64,000 nt of DNA from contig NZ_BAABCA010000005.1 in NCBI RefSeq assembly GCF_039538365.1, positions 310,001 through 374,000 on the forward strand, in the 5' to 3' direction. Source of the stretch: Postechiella marina. Its GTDB lineage: Bacteria > Bacteroidota > Bacteroidia > Flavobacteriales > Flavobacteriaceae. Position 1 is the stretch's first letter, and the number at the start of each line of letters is the position of its first letter. This document shows, piece by piece, positions 1-9,567 of this stretch. The notes under the pieces were generated by a model. The model saw only the letters and a program-made list of their open reading frames with translations. It did not search any database and was not told the DNA's origin. Position numbers and translations under genes: made by a program.

Positions 1-37
1 TTGTAGTATAAAATTATTAACACATAAATATAAAACA

Positions 38-676
38 ATGGCATTAGTAGGAAAAAAATTCCCAGATTTAAACGTTGACGCAATGAACGAATTAGGCGAT
101 ACCTTTAAAGTAAACGTTCTTGAAGAAGCTGTAAACAACAAGAAAAAAGTAGTACTTTTTTGGTATCCAAAAGATTTTACTTTTGTTTGTCCTACAGAAT
201 TACACGCATTTCAAGCTGCGTTACCTGAATTCGAAAAAAGAAATACAATTGTAATTGGTGCATCTTGTGATACTCCAGAAGTACACTTTGCATGGTTAAG
301 CCAAGCTAAAGATAACGGAGGAATTGAAGGTGTTACTTACCCAATTTTAGCAGATAGCAACCGTAATTTATCTAGCATTTTAGGTATTCTAGATATTACA
401 AACGAAACCTTTGATGAAGAAACAGGAACTGTACAAGTTGAAGGCGATAACGTAACTTACAGAGCTACTTATATTATTGACGAAGAAGGAACAGTACAAC
501 ACGAAAGTATTAATAACATGCCATTAGGACGAAATGTTGGAGAATATATTCGTTTAGTTGATGCTTTAACTCACGTACAAAAAAACGGAGAAGTTTGTCC
601 TGCAAACTGGGAAGAAGGAAAAGACGCTATGTCTCCAAATGCTAAAGGTACTGCCGAATATTTAGCATCTCACTAA
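38..676 (+). CDS. Typical 2-Cys peroxiredoxin (AhpC/Prx1 type)
   Basis: A cytoplasmic peroxidase that reduces hydrogen peroxide and organic hydroperoxides. The peroxidatic cysteine is in FTFVCPTE (Cys51) and the resolving cysteine in GEVCPANW (about Cys187), the layout of typical 2-Cys enzymes. Its 212 residues are normal for the family and there is no signal peptide. The ATG follows an A-rich leader starting near the window edge. A thioredoxin-like gene lies 72 nt downstream on the same strand and is a plausible reductant, so the two probably form an antioxidant unit. The family call is secure; the exact subfamily is not. Confidence 0.95.
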   Translation: MALVGKKFPDLNVDAMNELGDTFKVNVLEEAVNNKKKVVLFWYPKDFTFVCPTELHAFQAALPEFEKRNTIVIGASCDTPEVHFAWLSQAKDNGGIEGVTYPILADSNRNLSSILGILDITNETFDEETGTVQVEGDNVTYRATYIIDEEGTVQHESINNMPLGRNVGEYIRLVDALTHVQKNGEVCPANWEEGKDAMSPNAKGTAEYLASH

Positions 677-748
677 AAACTATAACACATTATTACAAGT
701 AACATAAAACCAATTTGTTGCTTGTAATAAGTATTAAACTCTAATATT

Positions 749-1063
749 ATGGTTCAAGAATTAAATCAAGACAATCTTCAGGAAATTATAAACAACAACG
801 ACACTGTAGTTGTACAATACTCTGCTACCTGGTGTGGTAACTGTAGAATTATGAAACCAAAAGTAAAAAAATTAGCTTCAGAGTTAGATGCTATTACTTT
901 TGTTATCGCTGACGCGGAAAAATTTCCAGAATCGAGAAAACTAGCAACTGTAGATAATTTACCAACATTTGCTACATTTAAAAACGGAACATTTGTTAAC
1001 CAAACGCAAACTAATAAGTTTGATGTTTTAAAAGATTTAGTAAATGAAGTTGCCAGTAATTAA
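749..1063 (+). CDS. Thioredoxin family protein
   Basis: A 104-residue single-domain thioredoxin fold. The active site is WCGNC (Cys29, Cys32) rather than the canonical WCGPC, which usually shifts redox potential. The cis-proline motif is visible in DNLPTFATF. No signal peptide is seen, so it should act in the cytoplasm. It lies directly after the peroxiredoxin and its last 20 nt overlap the next small gene, which indicates co-transcription. The likely role is electron supply to the peroxiredoxin; that is inferred from position and fold. Confidence 0.9.
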   Translation: MVQELNQDNLQEIINNNDTVVVQYSATWCGNCRIMKPKVKKLASELDAITFVIADAEKFPESRKLATVDNLPTFATFKNGTFVNQTQTNKFDVLKDLVNEVASN

Positions 1064-1301
1064 ACATCTTACTCAATTTATTGAAGATAATGACGAGGAT
1101 TTTGTTATTGAAACCATAGAAACTCTTGAGGCTTTAACTGAAGTATCGTCTTTAAAAGATGAAGAACTAGATGTTATTGGAGAGTTAATCTCTAATATGT
1201 ATGGTGCTATTGAGGTTAACAAAATGACTAAAGATGGCACTCCTAAAAAGGAAGCTTTAAATAGTTTTATGAGTCGAGTTTTAGGATCTATAGATAAATA
1301 G
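1044..1301 (+). CDS. Small conserved protein of unknown function
   Basis: An acidic 85-residue protein with no signal peptide or membrane segment. It overlaps the end of the thioredoxin gene by 20 nt in another frame and is followed by a strong terminator, so it closes a peroxiredoxin-thioredoxin-small protein operon. From memory, similar small proteins occur in the same position in many Flavobacteriaceae (DUF6952-like). An antisense reading frame covers the same DNA but has no supporting features. Function is unknown; a role linked to redox defence is only suggested by the operon. Confidence 0.8.
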   Translation: MKLPVIKHLTQFIEDNDEDFVIETIETLEALTEVSSLKDEELDVIGELISNMYGAIEVNKMTKDGTPKKEALNSFMSRVLGSIDK

Positions 1302-1320
1302 AAAAAGAAAATTATCACTA

Positions 1321-1356
1321 AAAAAAGCCACTTTGCTTACGCCAAGTGGCTTTTTT
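1321..1356 (+). terminator. Rho-independent terminator of the peroxiredoxin operon
   Basis: The arms GCCACTT (1327-1333) and AAGTGGC (1344-1350) pair perfectly. They are preceded by six A and followed by six T, 26 nt after the stop of the small protein gene. Confidence 0.85.
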
Positions 1357-1460
1357 ATTGAGGCAATTTTAAATAACTGCTTTTTACAACACATACACTA
1401 AATACCTCTATAATAAGTATTTAGTTTTATTATATTAGTGCAATAATAATGTAAGTTGCT

Positions 1461-2558
1461 ATGAAAAAAAATACAACCACTTTAGCTATACTAGTTTTTT
1501 TTATTTATTCGTTTTGTAATGCGCAACACCCTTATACATATAAGCAGCCTAAAACACTTAATGATGGTTGGAAAACAGAAAATTTAAAATTTACACATAT
1601 TGATACATCATTAATTTTTAAGGCTTTAAATCAAATAAAAAATAGAGAAAATAAAATTCATAGTGTTTTATTAATTAAAAACAACAAGCTTATTATAGAA
1701 GAATATTTTAAAAAACATAATGCTAAAACTCCTCACGATATTCGCTCTGTTACCAAAAGTATAAGGTCTATTTTATTAGGTATTGCTATTGATAAAGGCT
1801 TTATAGAAAACATTAACGATCCCATATTAAAATACCTTAAAACTCATGTGCCCAAAAAACATCTTGACAATAGAAAAAAGAATATTACTATAAAAAATCT
1901 TTTAACTATGTCTAGCGGACTTGACTGTAACGATTGGGACAGTAAATCTAAAGGACAAGAAGATAAAGTATCTAGAAAAAAAGATTGGATTCAATACACA
2001 CTAGACTTGCCATTGATAAATAAACCTGGAACTGTATCTAACTATTGTTCTATGGGAACTGTTTTAATCGCTGAAATTATTAGTCAGTCTTCTGGGATGA
2101 CTATAAATGAGTTTGCAGAAAAATACTTGTTTAATCCTTTGCAAATAACTCAAGCTAATTGGGGACACACATCTAAAGAAGCAGTTATTCCCTCTGCTAA
2201 AAGATTGTATTTAACCTCAAGAGATTTAGCTAAAATTGGGCAATTAATACTTAATAATGGTACCTGGAAAGGAAAGCAAATTGTATCAAAAAATTGGGTT
2301 GAAGCATCTACAACAACAAATACCAAAATTGCTAATGTTGAATATGGTTACCTGTGGTGGAATATTCCTTTTAACGTAAATCAAAAAGTGTTTATTTCTA
2401 AAACTGCAACAGGAAATGGAGGTCAGTATATTATGATTATTCCAGAATTAGAAATCGTTGCTGTATTTACTGGTGGCGCTTATAATTCTCCAGACGATAA
2501 ATTACCCTTTGCCCTATTAGGAGATATTATTATTCCTGCATTTAGCATGCCTTACTAA
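1461..2558 (+). CDS. Serine hydrolase, beta-lactamase/transpeptidase fold
   Basis: A secreted or periplasmic 365-residue protein with a signal peptide ending near FCNAQ. The nucleophile motif SxxK is visible as SVTK in the RSVTKSIRS segment near residue 95. The class C Tyr motif appears as NYCSMG, so the usual Tyr-x-Asn is Tyr-Cys-Ser. The third motif region reads GNGGQY. These fit the beta-lactamase-related serine hydrolases (esterase or D-peptidase types), not a proven beta-lactamase. The gene stands alone, with a terminator before it. The substrate cannot be told from sequence. Confidence 0.85.
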   Translation: MKKNTTTLAILVFFIYSFCNAQHPYTYKQPKTLNDGWKTENLKFTHIDTSLIFKALNQIKNRENKIHSVLLIKNNKLIIEEYFKKHNAKTPHDIRSVTKSIRSILLGIAIDKGFIENINDPILKYLKTHVPKKHLDNRKKNITIKNLLTMSSGLDCNDWDSKSKGQEDKVSRKKDWIQYTLDLPLINKPGTVSNYCSMGTVLIAEIISQSSGMTINEFAEKYLFNPLQITQANWGHTSKEAVIPSAKRLYLTSRDLAKIGQLILNNGTWKGKQIVSKNWVEASTTTNTKIANVEYGYLWWNIPFNVNQKVFISKTATGNGGQYIMIIPELEIVAVFTGGAYNSPDDKLPFALLGDIIIPAFSMPY

Positions 2559-2600
2559 TAAAATGCTACTGCTGTAAAACCTACCATTTTCTAGCGATAT

Positions 2601-2634
2601 AAAAAACGGTTGATAAATCTTAATTTACCAACCG
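2601..2634 (-). terminator. Terminator of the M61 peptidase gene
   Basis: CGGTTGATAAAT (2607-2618) pairs with ATTTACCAACCG (2623-2634), with one mismatch and a 4-nt loop. Six A at 2601-2606 give the U-tract on the minus strand, 29 nt beyond the M61 stop codon. Confidence 0.75.
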
Positions 2635-2662
2635 CTATATATTTATCTTAAAATATTATATT

Positions 2663-4552
2663 TTAACCTCTTAACCAAGCTTCTCTTAAAGCTATTTGAG
2701 ATGCTGTAGCGTTACTTTTTTCTATTAAAGCTTCGCCTTTTGTATAGGGTTGCGTTGCTTTTGTTTTAATTACAACATCTTTACCATCTCGTTCTAATAC
2801 AACTTCTACCTCTTGGCCAACACGCCAACCCAATATACCCTGCAATACTTGGTTTGCATTTAACATGGTTAGTTTTGTGCCATTTACAGTTTTAATAACA
2901 TCTTTTGGTTTTACTCCATTTTCTACCCAAAAACTATTTTGAGCTACCATATCAGAGAAAAATATGGTGCCTTTTTGCCCATCTCCATCTACAATTGGTG
3001 CTCCATTCATTAATATATAATTCGTTTCTATTTTCCCCTCTCCTATTTCTAATCCTACTTTTTCAAAAAAAGTGCTATAATTAATTGGAGTATCGCCAAT
3101 TACATGATCATCGAAAAAAGTACGTAAAGATGGGTAAGTCATAGCCACAATTTCGTCTATAAGTTTATCATCTTCAAAAGGTTTATTTTTACCATATTTA
3201 TTCGACAATTCTTTCATCAAAGATAAAATACCACGGTTACCATTACTTTCTTCTCTTAATAAAATATCGATACACATACCTATTAATGCGCCTTTTTGAT
3301 ATACGTTTAAATATTGATCTTTATATGGTGCTTTTAATACATTTTCGCTCATTATAGTAAAGCTCATAGTATCGTTTAAGTTTGATGCTGCTTGAATTTT
3401 TTTCATAATTTTATTATAAAATTCAGCATCTGTAACTAGACCTTTATTAGGCTGAAACAGACTTGCAAAATACTCGGTAACACCTTCGTACATCCATAAA
3501 TGCTTTGAAAACGTAGGATTGTAATAATCAAAATAATGTACATCTTCAGAGTGTACACTTAAAGGCGATACAATATGAAAAAACTCATGAGAAATTATAT
3601 CTGTTAAGCTTTTTGCTAATCCTTCTGCTGGATAAGCTTCTGGCATTACAGCAACTGTAGATGTGTGGTGCTCTAAGGCTCCAAAACCTTTTGGCGAAGT
3701 TTCTGCTCCGTCTGATAAATACAGATAAATATCGTAACGTGGCGTACTATTAATATCGCCTAAATATGCTTTTTGTGCTAACATCATTTTATAAAAGGTA
3801 TCTTTTAAAGATTTTGCACTATGTACATTATTTGGCGAGTATACACTTAACACAATTTTTATATTGCCAACCATAAACTCTTCTAAATCTAGCTCGCCAT
3901 ACATCATGGGGTTATCGGTAAGATCGAAATATCGTGTAGCTAAATAGCTCGTTGTTTTTACCTTACTATCGCTACTTAGTTTCGATGCTACTTCTGGCAA
4001 AGCAGAGCTTCTTACAAAGTTAGATGCACCAACAACATCTAATTTATATTGGTTACTTTTTAACGACTCGAAATAACCAATAAAACCATGTAAATTTAAC
4101 ACATAATTACTAGGCTCTATATTGGTTCCGCCTGGCGAAAAAGGCTGATCTTTGCCAATACCGCCTTCGGTTTCTATATCGTAAGTATCGTTTACTAAAT
4201 ACGATATTTTGTCTAGTTTTTTAGCATTTTCTATTACCCAAGAGTTATCGTCTGTTTTGGTAACTGGCATCTCTTCTCCTTTGTAATTAAAAGCTTTAAA
4301 ACCCTCTACATACTTACCAAAATTACTTATAGAATAAGTTCCAGGTATAACTTTAGGCAATCTATAAGTTACCGTATTTATTGTAAATCTGCCTGGATTA
4401 ATTAGCACTGGTGCTTTATCGTTTGTTATACTTGTTAAATCTATAGATGCTTCTATAGGTGTACTAACTGCTAAATCGTTCGTTTTATTTACCGATTTAC
4501 AACTTGCCAATAATACCACAGCAGATACTGCTGCAAATACTCTTAAATTCAT
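2663..4552 (-). CDS. M61 family metallopeptidase with PDZ domain, lipoprotein
   Basis: A 629-residue protein with a lipoprotein signal (lipobox LLASC), so it is anchored on an envelope membrane facing the periplasm or outside. The zinc motif HEFFH lies near residue 325, followed by WMYEGVTEY, which supplies the third zinc ligand Glu. This HExxH plus EGxTEY layout is that of glycyl-aminopeptidase-like M61 enzymes. The C-terminal third (about residues 500-600) looks like a PDZ domain, also typical. Length is normal. It is monocistronic, divergent from the next glycosyltransferase and followed by its own terminator. Confidence 0.9.
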   Translation of the reverse strand: MNLRVFAAVSAVVLLASCKSVNKTNDLAVSTPIEASIDLTSITNDKAPVLINPGRFTINTVTYRLPKVIPGTYSISNFGKYVEGFKAFNYKGEEMPVTKTDDNSWVIENAKKLDKISYLVNDTYDIETEGGIGKDQPFSPGGTNIEPSNYVLNLHGFIGYFESLKSNQYKLDVVGASNFVRSSALPEVASKLSSDSKVKTTSYLATRYFDLTDNPMMYGELDLEEFMVGNIKIVLSVYSPNNVHSAKSLKDTFYKMMLAQKAYLGDINSTPRYDIYLYLSDGAETSPKGFGALEHHTSTVAVMPEAYPAEGLAKSLTDIISHEFFHIVSPLSVHSEDVHYFDYYNPTFSKHLWMYEGVTEYFASLFQPNKGLVTDAEFYNKIMKKIQAASNLNDTMSFTIMSENVLKAPYKDQYLNVYQKGALIGMCIDILLREESNGNRGILSLMKELSNKYGKNKPFEDDKLIDEIVAMTYPSLRTFFDDHVIGDTPINYSTFFEKVGLEIGEGKIETNYILMNGAPIVDGDGQKGTIFFSDMVAQNSFWVENGVKPKDVIKTVNGTKLTMLNANQVLQGILGWRVGQEVEVVLERDGKDVVIKTKATQPYTKGEALIEKSNATASQIALREAWLRG

Positions 4553-4655
4553 ATATATTTTTTTTAAATCTACTAAGTGACGCCGAAAATAATATTATGT
4601 TACATTCTGCCTTCTTAAGGTTATGTTAAAAACATGTTTTTACTATATTCGCTAC

Positions 4656-5663
4656 ATGCAAAACTTATTAATAAGCATTCTTATTCCTTTTAAAAATACT
4701 GAAAATTTTATAGCTGAATGTGTGACGTCTATTATAAAACAAAATTATACTAATTGGGAATTACTTATTGTAGACGACGGATCTACTGATTCTAGTTACA
4801 CTATAGTTAAAAAATTAGCAGATAAAGACCTTAGAATTAATCTTTTAAAAAACCCCGGAAAAGGTATTATTGATGCGCTAAAATTTGCTTTTAAAACAAG
4901 TAAAGGCAAATTAATTACTCGCATGGATAGCGACGATGTTATGTCCTCTAATAAACTTAATGTTTTAGCCAACAGTTTATTAAAACACGGAAAACAGCAT
5001 GTGGCTTTGGGCTTAGTTAATTATTTTTCTAAAGATGGTATTAAAGATGGCTATAAAAATTACGAGATTTGGCTTAATAACTTAACTAAAACAGGAAGTA
5101 ATTACTCTGAAATTTATAAAGAATGTGTTATTCCATCGCCTTGCTGGATGGTTTACAGAGAAGATTTAGAGGCTTGCGGAGCTTTTAATTTTAACACATA
5201 CCCTGAAGATTACGATTTAGCTTTTCGTTTTTACAAACACAATTTTAAATGTATTTCGTGCAACGAAGTAATACATAATTGGCGCGATTACAGTTCTCGT
5301 GCATCGCGAACAGACGAACATTACGCAGAAAACCATTTTATACCTTTAAAATTAAATTATTTTTTAGATTTAGATTTTGATAAAAATAAAACCTTAATAC
5401 TTTGGGGTGCAGGCAAAAAAGGGAAACAAATTGCTAAGTATCTAATTAATAAAAAAATTAATTTTGAATGGATTTGCGATAACCCAAATAAAATTGGTCA
5501 TAATATTTATGGCAAAATTTTAAAGCCTACTACTTTTTTAAATAAAAATAAAAATACGCAAAGCATAATTACGGTTGCTAATAAAACTGAGCAATCTCAA
5601 ATTTTAGACCATTTAAAAAGTTTAGATAAAAAGAATATAGAAGATTATGTTTTCTTTTGTTAA
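4656..5663 (+). CDS. Family 2 glycosyltransferase with C-terminal nucleotide-binding-like domain
   Basis: A GT-A fold glycosyltransferase. The N-terminus reads ISILIPFKN, followed by DDGSTD and the DxD-like MDSDDV near residue 95. The last third (about 250-335) starts with LWGAGKKGKQIA, a Rossmann-like glycine-rich turn found behind some GT2 domains. I chose the ATG at 4656 because it places the GT2 start motif directly after the initiator; an upstream in-frame ATG at 4623 would add 11 residues. No membrane helix is seen, so it is probably cytoplasmic. Donor and acceptor are unknown. Confidence 0.85.
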   Translation: MQNLLISILIPFKNTENFIAECVTSIIKQNYTNWELLIVDDGSTDSSYTIVKKLADKDLRINLLKNPGKGIIDALKFAFKTSKGKLITRMDSDDVMSSNKLNVLANSLLKHGKQHVALGLVNYFSKDGIKDGYKNYEIWLNNLTKTGSNYSEIYKECVIPSPCWMVYREDLEACGAFNFNTYPEDYDLAFRFYKHNFKCISCNEVIHNWRDYSSRASRTDEHYAENHFIPLKLNYFLDLDFDKNKTLILWGAGKKGKQIAKYLINKKINFEWICDNPNKIGHNIYGKILKPTTFLNKNKNTQSIITVANKTEQSQILDHLKSLDKKNIEDYVFFC

Positions 5664-5743
5664 GTGCTGCAAATACAAAGATTAAACAAAAATGTCGTAA
5701 AAATGTCATTAATAAACCGCTATCAAAAACTCCTTTTCATAAT

Positions 5744-5751
5744 TAACTTTG
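5744..5751 (+). promoter_or_regulatory. Bacteroidota -7 promoter box before the XRE gene
   Basis: TAACTTTG matches the TAnnTTTG consensus and lies 23 nt before the ATG at 5775. No good TTG at -33 is seen, so support is partial. Confidence 0.45.
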
Positions 5752-5774
5752 ACAAAGAATAATAAAAAGTAATT

Positions 5775-6350
5775 ATGAATAAAATTGGAAATAAAATTAA
5801 CGACGCTAGAAAAAGAAAAGGTTTAACACAAGAAGAACTAGCAGAAGCCTCTAAGGTTAATTTAAGAACCATACAGCGTATAGAAAATAACGAAAACGAA
5901 CCAAGGGGAAAAACGCTACTTTTAATTTGTAATGCTTTAAATATAAATATTGAAAACCTACTAGATTCTAAAAAAGAAAACAACACCAATTATTCAATTG
6001 GCTTACACCTTTCTGTTTTATCTATGTTTATAATTCCGTTAGGCAATATTCTAATCCCTTTAATAATATGGGTAACACAAAAAGATAAGATAAATCATTT
6101 AAAACCTATTGGAGCAAACCTTTTAAATTTTCAAGTTTTATGGAGTGCTGTAACCTACTTAAGCCTTATTTTATTTATAGTGGCACATATATTTCATATT
6201 ACAAATAGTTTTCTAAATTTTAAATTCCTAATATTCTTTTGGTTAATATCTAATTTAATAAACATCATTTTACCCATTCTCTTTGCCATAAAAACAAGTC
6301 AAGGAAAAACACACGGACTATATCCAAATATCTTGAAATTAATAAAATAA
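5775..6350 (+). CDS. XRE-type HTH regulator fused to a small membrane domain
   Basis: Residues 1-65 form a clear XRE/Cro helix-turn-helix (KGLTQEELAEASKVNLRTIQ). Residues 75-185 contain three to four hydrophobic helices resembling the DUF4870-like fold. The product would be a membrane-tethered DNA-binding protein. Its 191 residues match similar flavobacterial proteins that I know only as helix-turn-helix domain proteins. Target genes are unknown; autoregulation is common in the family. It has its own -7 box, and the next gene also has its own promoter. Confidence 0.8.
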   Translation: MNKIGNKINDARKRKGLTQEELAEASKVNLRTIQRIENNENEPRGKTLLLICNALNINIENLLDSKKENNTNYSIGLHLSVLSMFIIPLGNILIPLIIWVTQKDKINHLKPIGANLLNFQVLWSAVTYLSLILFIVAHIFHITNSFLNFKFLIFFWLISNLINIILPILFAIKTSQGKTHGLYPNILKLIK

Positions 6351-6364
6351 TTCATTTATATTTG
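6333..6364 (+). promoter_or_regulatory. Promoter of the BatA-type operon
   Basis: TTG (6333-6335), a 21-nt spacer and TATATTTG (6357-6364) match the Bacteroidota TTG-N(17-23)-TAnnTTTG pattern. It sits 16 nt before the ATG at 6381, overlapping the 3' end of the XRE gene. Confidence 0.6.
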
Positions 6365-6380
6365 TTCAATCTTATAAAAC

Positions 6381-8306
6381 ATGCAGTTTAAACACCCCGA
6401 ACTTCTTTACGCTTTATTTTTACTGCTTATTCCTGTAATTGTTCATTTATTTCAATTGCGTAAGTTTGAAAAAGTAGCCTTTACCAATGTTGCCTTTTTA
6501 AAGCATGTTGTTTTACAAACTAGAAAAAGTGCTCAACTAAAAAAATGGCTTACACTATGCGTTAGGTTATTACTTTTAGCAGCTATAATACTAGCTTTTG
6601 CACAACCTTACACATCTAAAAATAACTCGTTTAAAACTAAAAACGAAACTGTTATTTATTTAGACAACTCGTTTAGCCTGCAAGCAAAAGGCAACAAAGG
6701 CGAATTACTAAATCGTGCAATACAAGATATAATTAGCAATGTTACAGAAAACGATAAATTTACATTAATAACAAACAATAAAACGTATAAAAACACAACA
6801 ATAAAATCTTTAAAAAACGATTTATTACAATTAGGTTTTTCATCCAACAGCATACCATATCAATCGGCTTTTATTAAAGCTAAAACTTTTTTTAGTAAAC
6901 AAAATAATACTAAAAAACATATTATTTTTATTTCAGATTTTCAAAAAAACAGCGATTTACCTAATATTAAACCAGACTCTGTTTACAAATCGCATTTTAT
7001 ACAGTTAAAGCCTGTTAATATTAATAATATAGCTATAGATAGTGTTTATATATCTCAAACTACTGCTGCAAATACAGAGCTTACTGTATTGGTTAAAAAC
7101 ACAGGCGTAACTATAGAAAATATACCTATTTCACTTTACAATAACGACAAATTAATTGCAAAAACATCGGTATCTATAAATAAATCAGCCAACACCACAT
7201 TTACTTTACCAACCAATACTATTATAAACGGAAAAGTTGTTATTAATGATGCTAATTTAAGCTTTGATAACACCTTGTTTTTTAACATAAACAAGCCTAC
7301 AAAAACCAATATATTATCTATTAATGCTGCTAACCATTCCTTTTTAAAACGCATCTATACAAGTGATGAATTTAATTATACAGCAACAAAAACAAACGAA
7401 TTAAATTATAATTTAATTAACAAGCAGCATGTTATTATTTTAAACGAATTAGAAACCATACCAAACGCTCTAATAAATGCTTTAAAAGGTTTTACAAGCC
7501 AAGGTGGTTACCTAGTAATTATTCCTTCTAAAACCAGTAATACTTCTTCATACAGTGGGTTATTATCTAATTATCAAATAGTATTAAATGGTTTGGTAGA
7601 AAACGAAAAACGTATTACCTCTATTAATTATAATCATCCTCTTTTTAATAATGATGTTTTTGAAAAAGAAGTTAAAAATTTTCAATATCCTAAGGTAAAC
7701 AGCCACTTTAACACAACGTTAAAAAACGGATCTTCGGTTTTAAAATATGAAGACGGAAATCCATTTTTAGTACAAAGCAATAACACCTACCTATTTTTAG
7801 CAGCAATAAACTCTGTAAACTCTAATTTTACAAATTCACCACTTATTGTACCAACCTTATACAACATTGGTAAAAACAGTTTAAAGTCTCCTATTTTATA
7901 TTATAATATTGGAAAAGAAAATAATTTTGATGTGGTTACAAGTTTACAACAAGACGACGTTTTAAAATTGGTTAATAACGACATTAATATTATACCAATG
8001 CAACAATATTTTAATAACAAAGTATCTATAAAAACTACAAATTTGCCTAACCAATCTGGCATTTATACTATTAAAAGTAAAACTGAAACTATTAAAAACG
8101 TAAGTTACAATTATAATAGAACAGAAAGTAATTTAAATTACCACGATATTTCTGCGCTTAAAAATATTACTTCTAGCAATTCTATTACCAAAATATTCGA
8201 TACTATAAAAAGTAACTCAAAAATTAACGCCCTATGGAAATGGTTTGTTATTTTTGCATTAGTATTACTGATTATAGAAATGCTCATCTTAAAATACTTT
8301 AAATGA
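6381..8306 (+). CDS. BatA-domain membrane protein with von Willebrand A-like region
   Basis: A 641-residue inner-membrane protein. The N-terminal 80 residues are the BatA double-transmembrane module (FKHPELLYALFLLLIPVIVH, then a second helix). A VWA-like region follows, with VIYLDNSFSL in place of a full DxSxS metal site. A long extracytoplasmic part leads to a C-terminal helix near residue 620. Proteins of this shape are common in flavobacteria; their molecular role is not established. The stop overlaps the next start by 4 nt (ATGA), so it is translationally coupled to the dihydroorotase-like gene. Confidence 0.85.
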   Translation: MQFKHPELLYALFLLLIPVIVHLFQLRKFEKVAFTNVAFLKHVVLQTRKSAQLKKWLTLCVRLLLLAAIILAFAQPYTSKNNSFKTKNETVIYLDNSFSLQAKGNKGELLNRAIQDIISNVTENDKFTLITNNKTYKNTTIKSLKNDLLQLGFSSNSIPYQSAFIKAKTFFSKQNNTKKHIIFISDFQKNSDLPNIKPDSVYKSHFIQLKPVNINNIAIDSVYISQTTAANTELTVLVKNTGVTIENIPISLYNNDKLIAKTSVSINKSANTTFTLPTNTIINGKVVINDANLSFDNTLFFNINKPTKTNILSINAANHSFLKRIYTSDEFNYTATKTNELNYNLINKQHVIILNELETIPNALINALKGFTSQGGYLVIIPSKTSNTSSYSGLLSNYQIVLNGLVENEKRITSINYNHPLFNNDVFEKEVKNFQYPKVNSHFNTTLKNGSSVLKYEDGNPFLVQSNNTYLFLAAINSVNSNFTNSPLIVPTLYNIGKNSLKSPILYYNIGKENNFDVVTSLQQDDVLKLVNNDINIIPMQQYFNNKVSIKTTNLPNQSGIYTIKSKTETIKNVSYNYNRTESNLNYHDISALKNITSSNSITKIFDTIKSNSKINALWKWFVIFALVLLIIEMLILKYFK

Positions 8307-9559
8307 ACATACTAATAAAGTCTGCCACAATTATAGATTCTAAAAGCGAGTTTCACAATTTAACTCAAGATATTTTAATTGAAAACGGTATAATTACCAA
8401 CATAGGTAGCACACTTAAAAACCCTAACAATTACCAAGAAATTACACTAGAGAATTTACACATTTCTCAAGGTTGGTTTGATAGTAGTGTCTCTTTTGGA
8501 GAACCTGGTTACGAAGAACGTGAAACTATAAAAAACGGACTTAAAACAGCAGCTGCTTCTGGTTTTACTACAGTAGGATTAAATGCCAACAGTAACCCTG
8601 TAATTGCATCAAATGCAGATATAACGTTTATAAACGCCAAAGCCCAAAACCATGCTGTTAGCTTAATTCCTATTGGTGCGCTTACAGTGGCAAGTAAAGG
8701 AGAAGATTTAGCAGAACTTTTTGACATGAATACTGCTGGGGCTAAAGCTTTTTACGATTATAAAAAACCAATTTCCAACCCTAACCTTATGAAAATTGCA
8801 TTGCAATATGCTAGCAATTTTGATGGTTTGGTTTGTTCTTACCCACAAGAAAATAAAATTGCAGGTTCTGGTGTAATGAACGAAAATGTAGTAAGCACAT
8901 ATATTGGTTTAAAAGGAAACCCTTGTTTGGCTGAAGAGTTGCAAGTAGCTCGCGATTTATTTTTACTAGAATATACTGGCGGGAAACTACATATTCCAAC
9001 CATTTCTACAGCTAAATCTGTACAACTAATACGAGACGCTAAAAAGAAAAAACTAAACATTACCTGTAGTGTGGCCATACACAATTTATATTTTACAGAT
9101 TCTGCTTTAACCGATTTTAATACGCATTTTAAAGTTTTACCTCCTCTAAGAACCTTAGACGATAAATTAGCCTTAATTGAAGGTTTAAAAGATGGTACTA
9201 TTGATATGGTTACAAGCGACCACAACCCTATTGATGTAGAACATAAAAAGGTAGAATTCGATCATGCAAAATACGGAACCATTGGTTTAGAAAGTGCTTT
9301 TGGAGCACTACAAACGTTATTTACAATAAAAAAAACGGTAGACCTATTAACTAAAGGTAAATCTAGGTTTGGTATAGATACAACACCTATAAATATAGGC
9401 AACCAAGCTAATATTACACTTTTTAACCCAGATACTAAATACACATTTACCTCTAAAGACATAGTATCTAAATCGAAAAATGCCATTTTCGAAAATGAAA
9501 ATTTAAAAGGCAAAGTTTACGGTATTATTTCGAACAACCAGATTGCTTTAAACGCTTAA
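8303..9559 (+). CDS. Dihydroorotase-like amidohydrolase lacking metal ligands
   Basis: A 418-residue amidohydrolase-superfamily protein with dihydroorotase-like order. FGEPGYEERETI corresponds to the REPG.E.KE region, and later come LHIPTIST and VTSDHNPID. The binuclear-zinc HxH after beta-strand 1 is missing: the segment reads DSSVSFGEPG where active enzymes have D.HVHLREPG. The second His of the LHI.H segment is Thr. The protein therefore probably cannot catalyse the pyrimidine step and may be a structural or pseudo-dihydroorotase. It overlaps the BatA-type gene by 4 nt and is followed closely by two more genes. Automatic annotation would call it PyrC; I leave the symbol empty. Confidence 0.8.
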   Translation: MNILIKSATIIDSKSEFHNLTQDILIENGIITNIGSTLKNPNNYQEITLENLHISQGWFDSSVSFGEPGYEERETIKNGLKTAAASGFTTVGLNANSNPVIASNADITFINAKAQNHAVSLIPIGALTVASKGEDLAELFDMNTAGAKAFYDYKKPISNPNLMKIALQYASNFDGLVCSYPQENKIAGSGVMNENVVSTYIGLKGNPCLAEELQVARDLFLLEYTGGKLHIPTISTAKSVQLIRDAKKKKLNITCSVAIHNLYFTDSALTDFNTHFKVLPPLRTLDDKLALIEGLKDGTIDMVTSDHNPIDVEHKKVEFDHAKYGTIGLESAFGALQTLFTIKKTVDLLTKGKSRFGIDTTPINIGNQANITLFNPDTKYTFTSKDIVSKSKNAIFENENLKGKVYGIISNNQIALNA

Positions 9560-9567
9560 TTATAAAA

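Noticed and set aside
1073..1318. 81-codon open frame on the minus strand opposite the small protein gene
   Set aside because: It lies entirely opposite a gene coupled to thioredoxin and shows no domain, signal or promoter.
8839..9225. 128-codon antisense frame within the dihydroorotase-like gene
   Set aside because: No family signature; the plus-strand frame is a clear amidohydrolase-fold protein.
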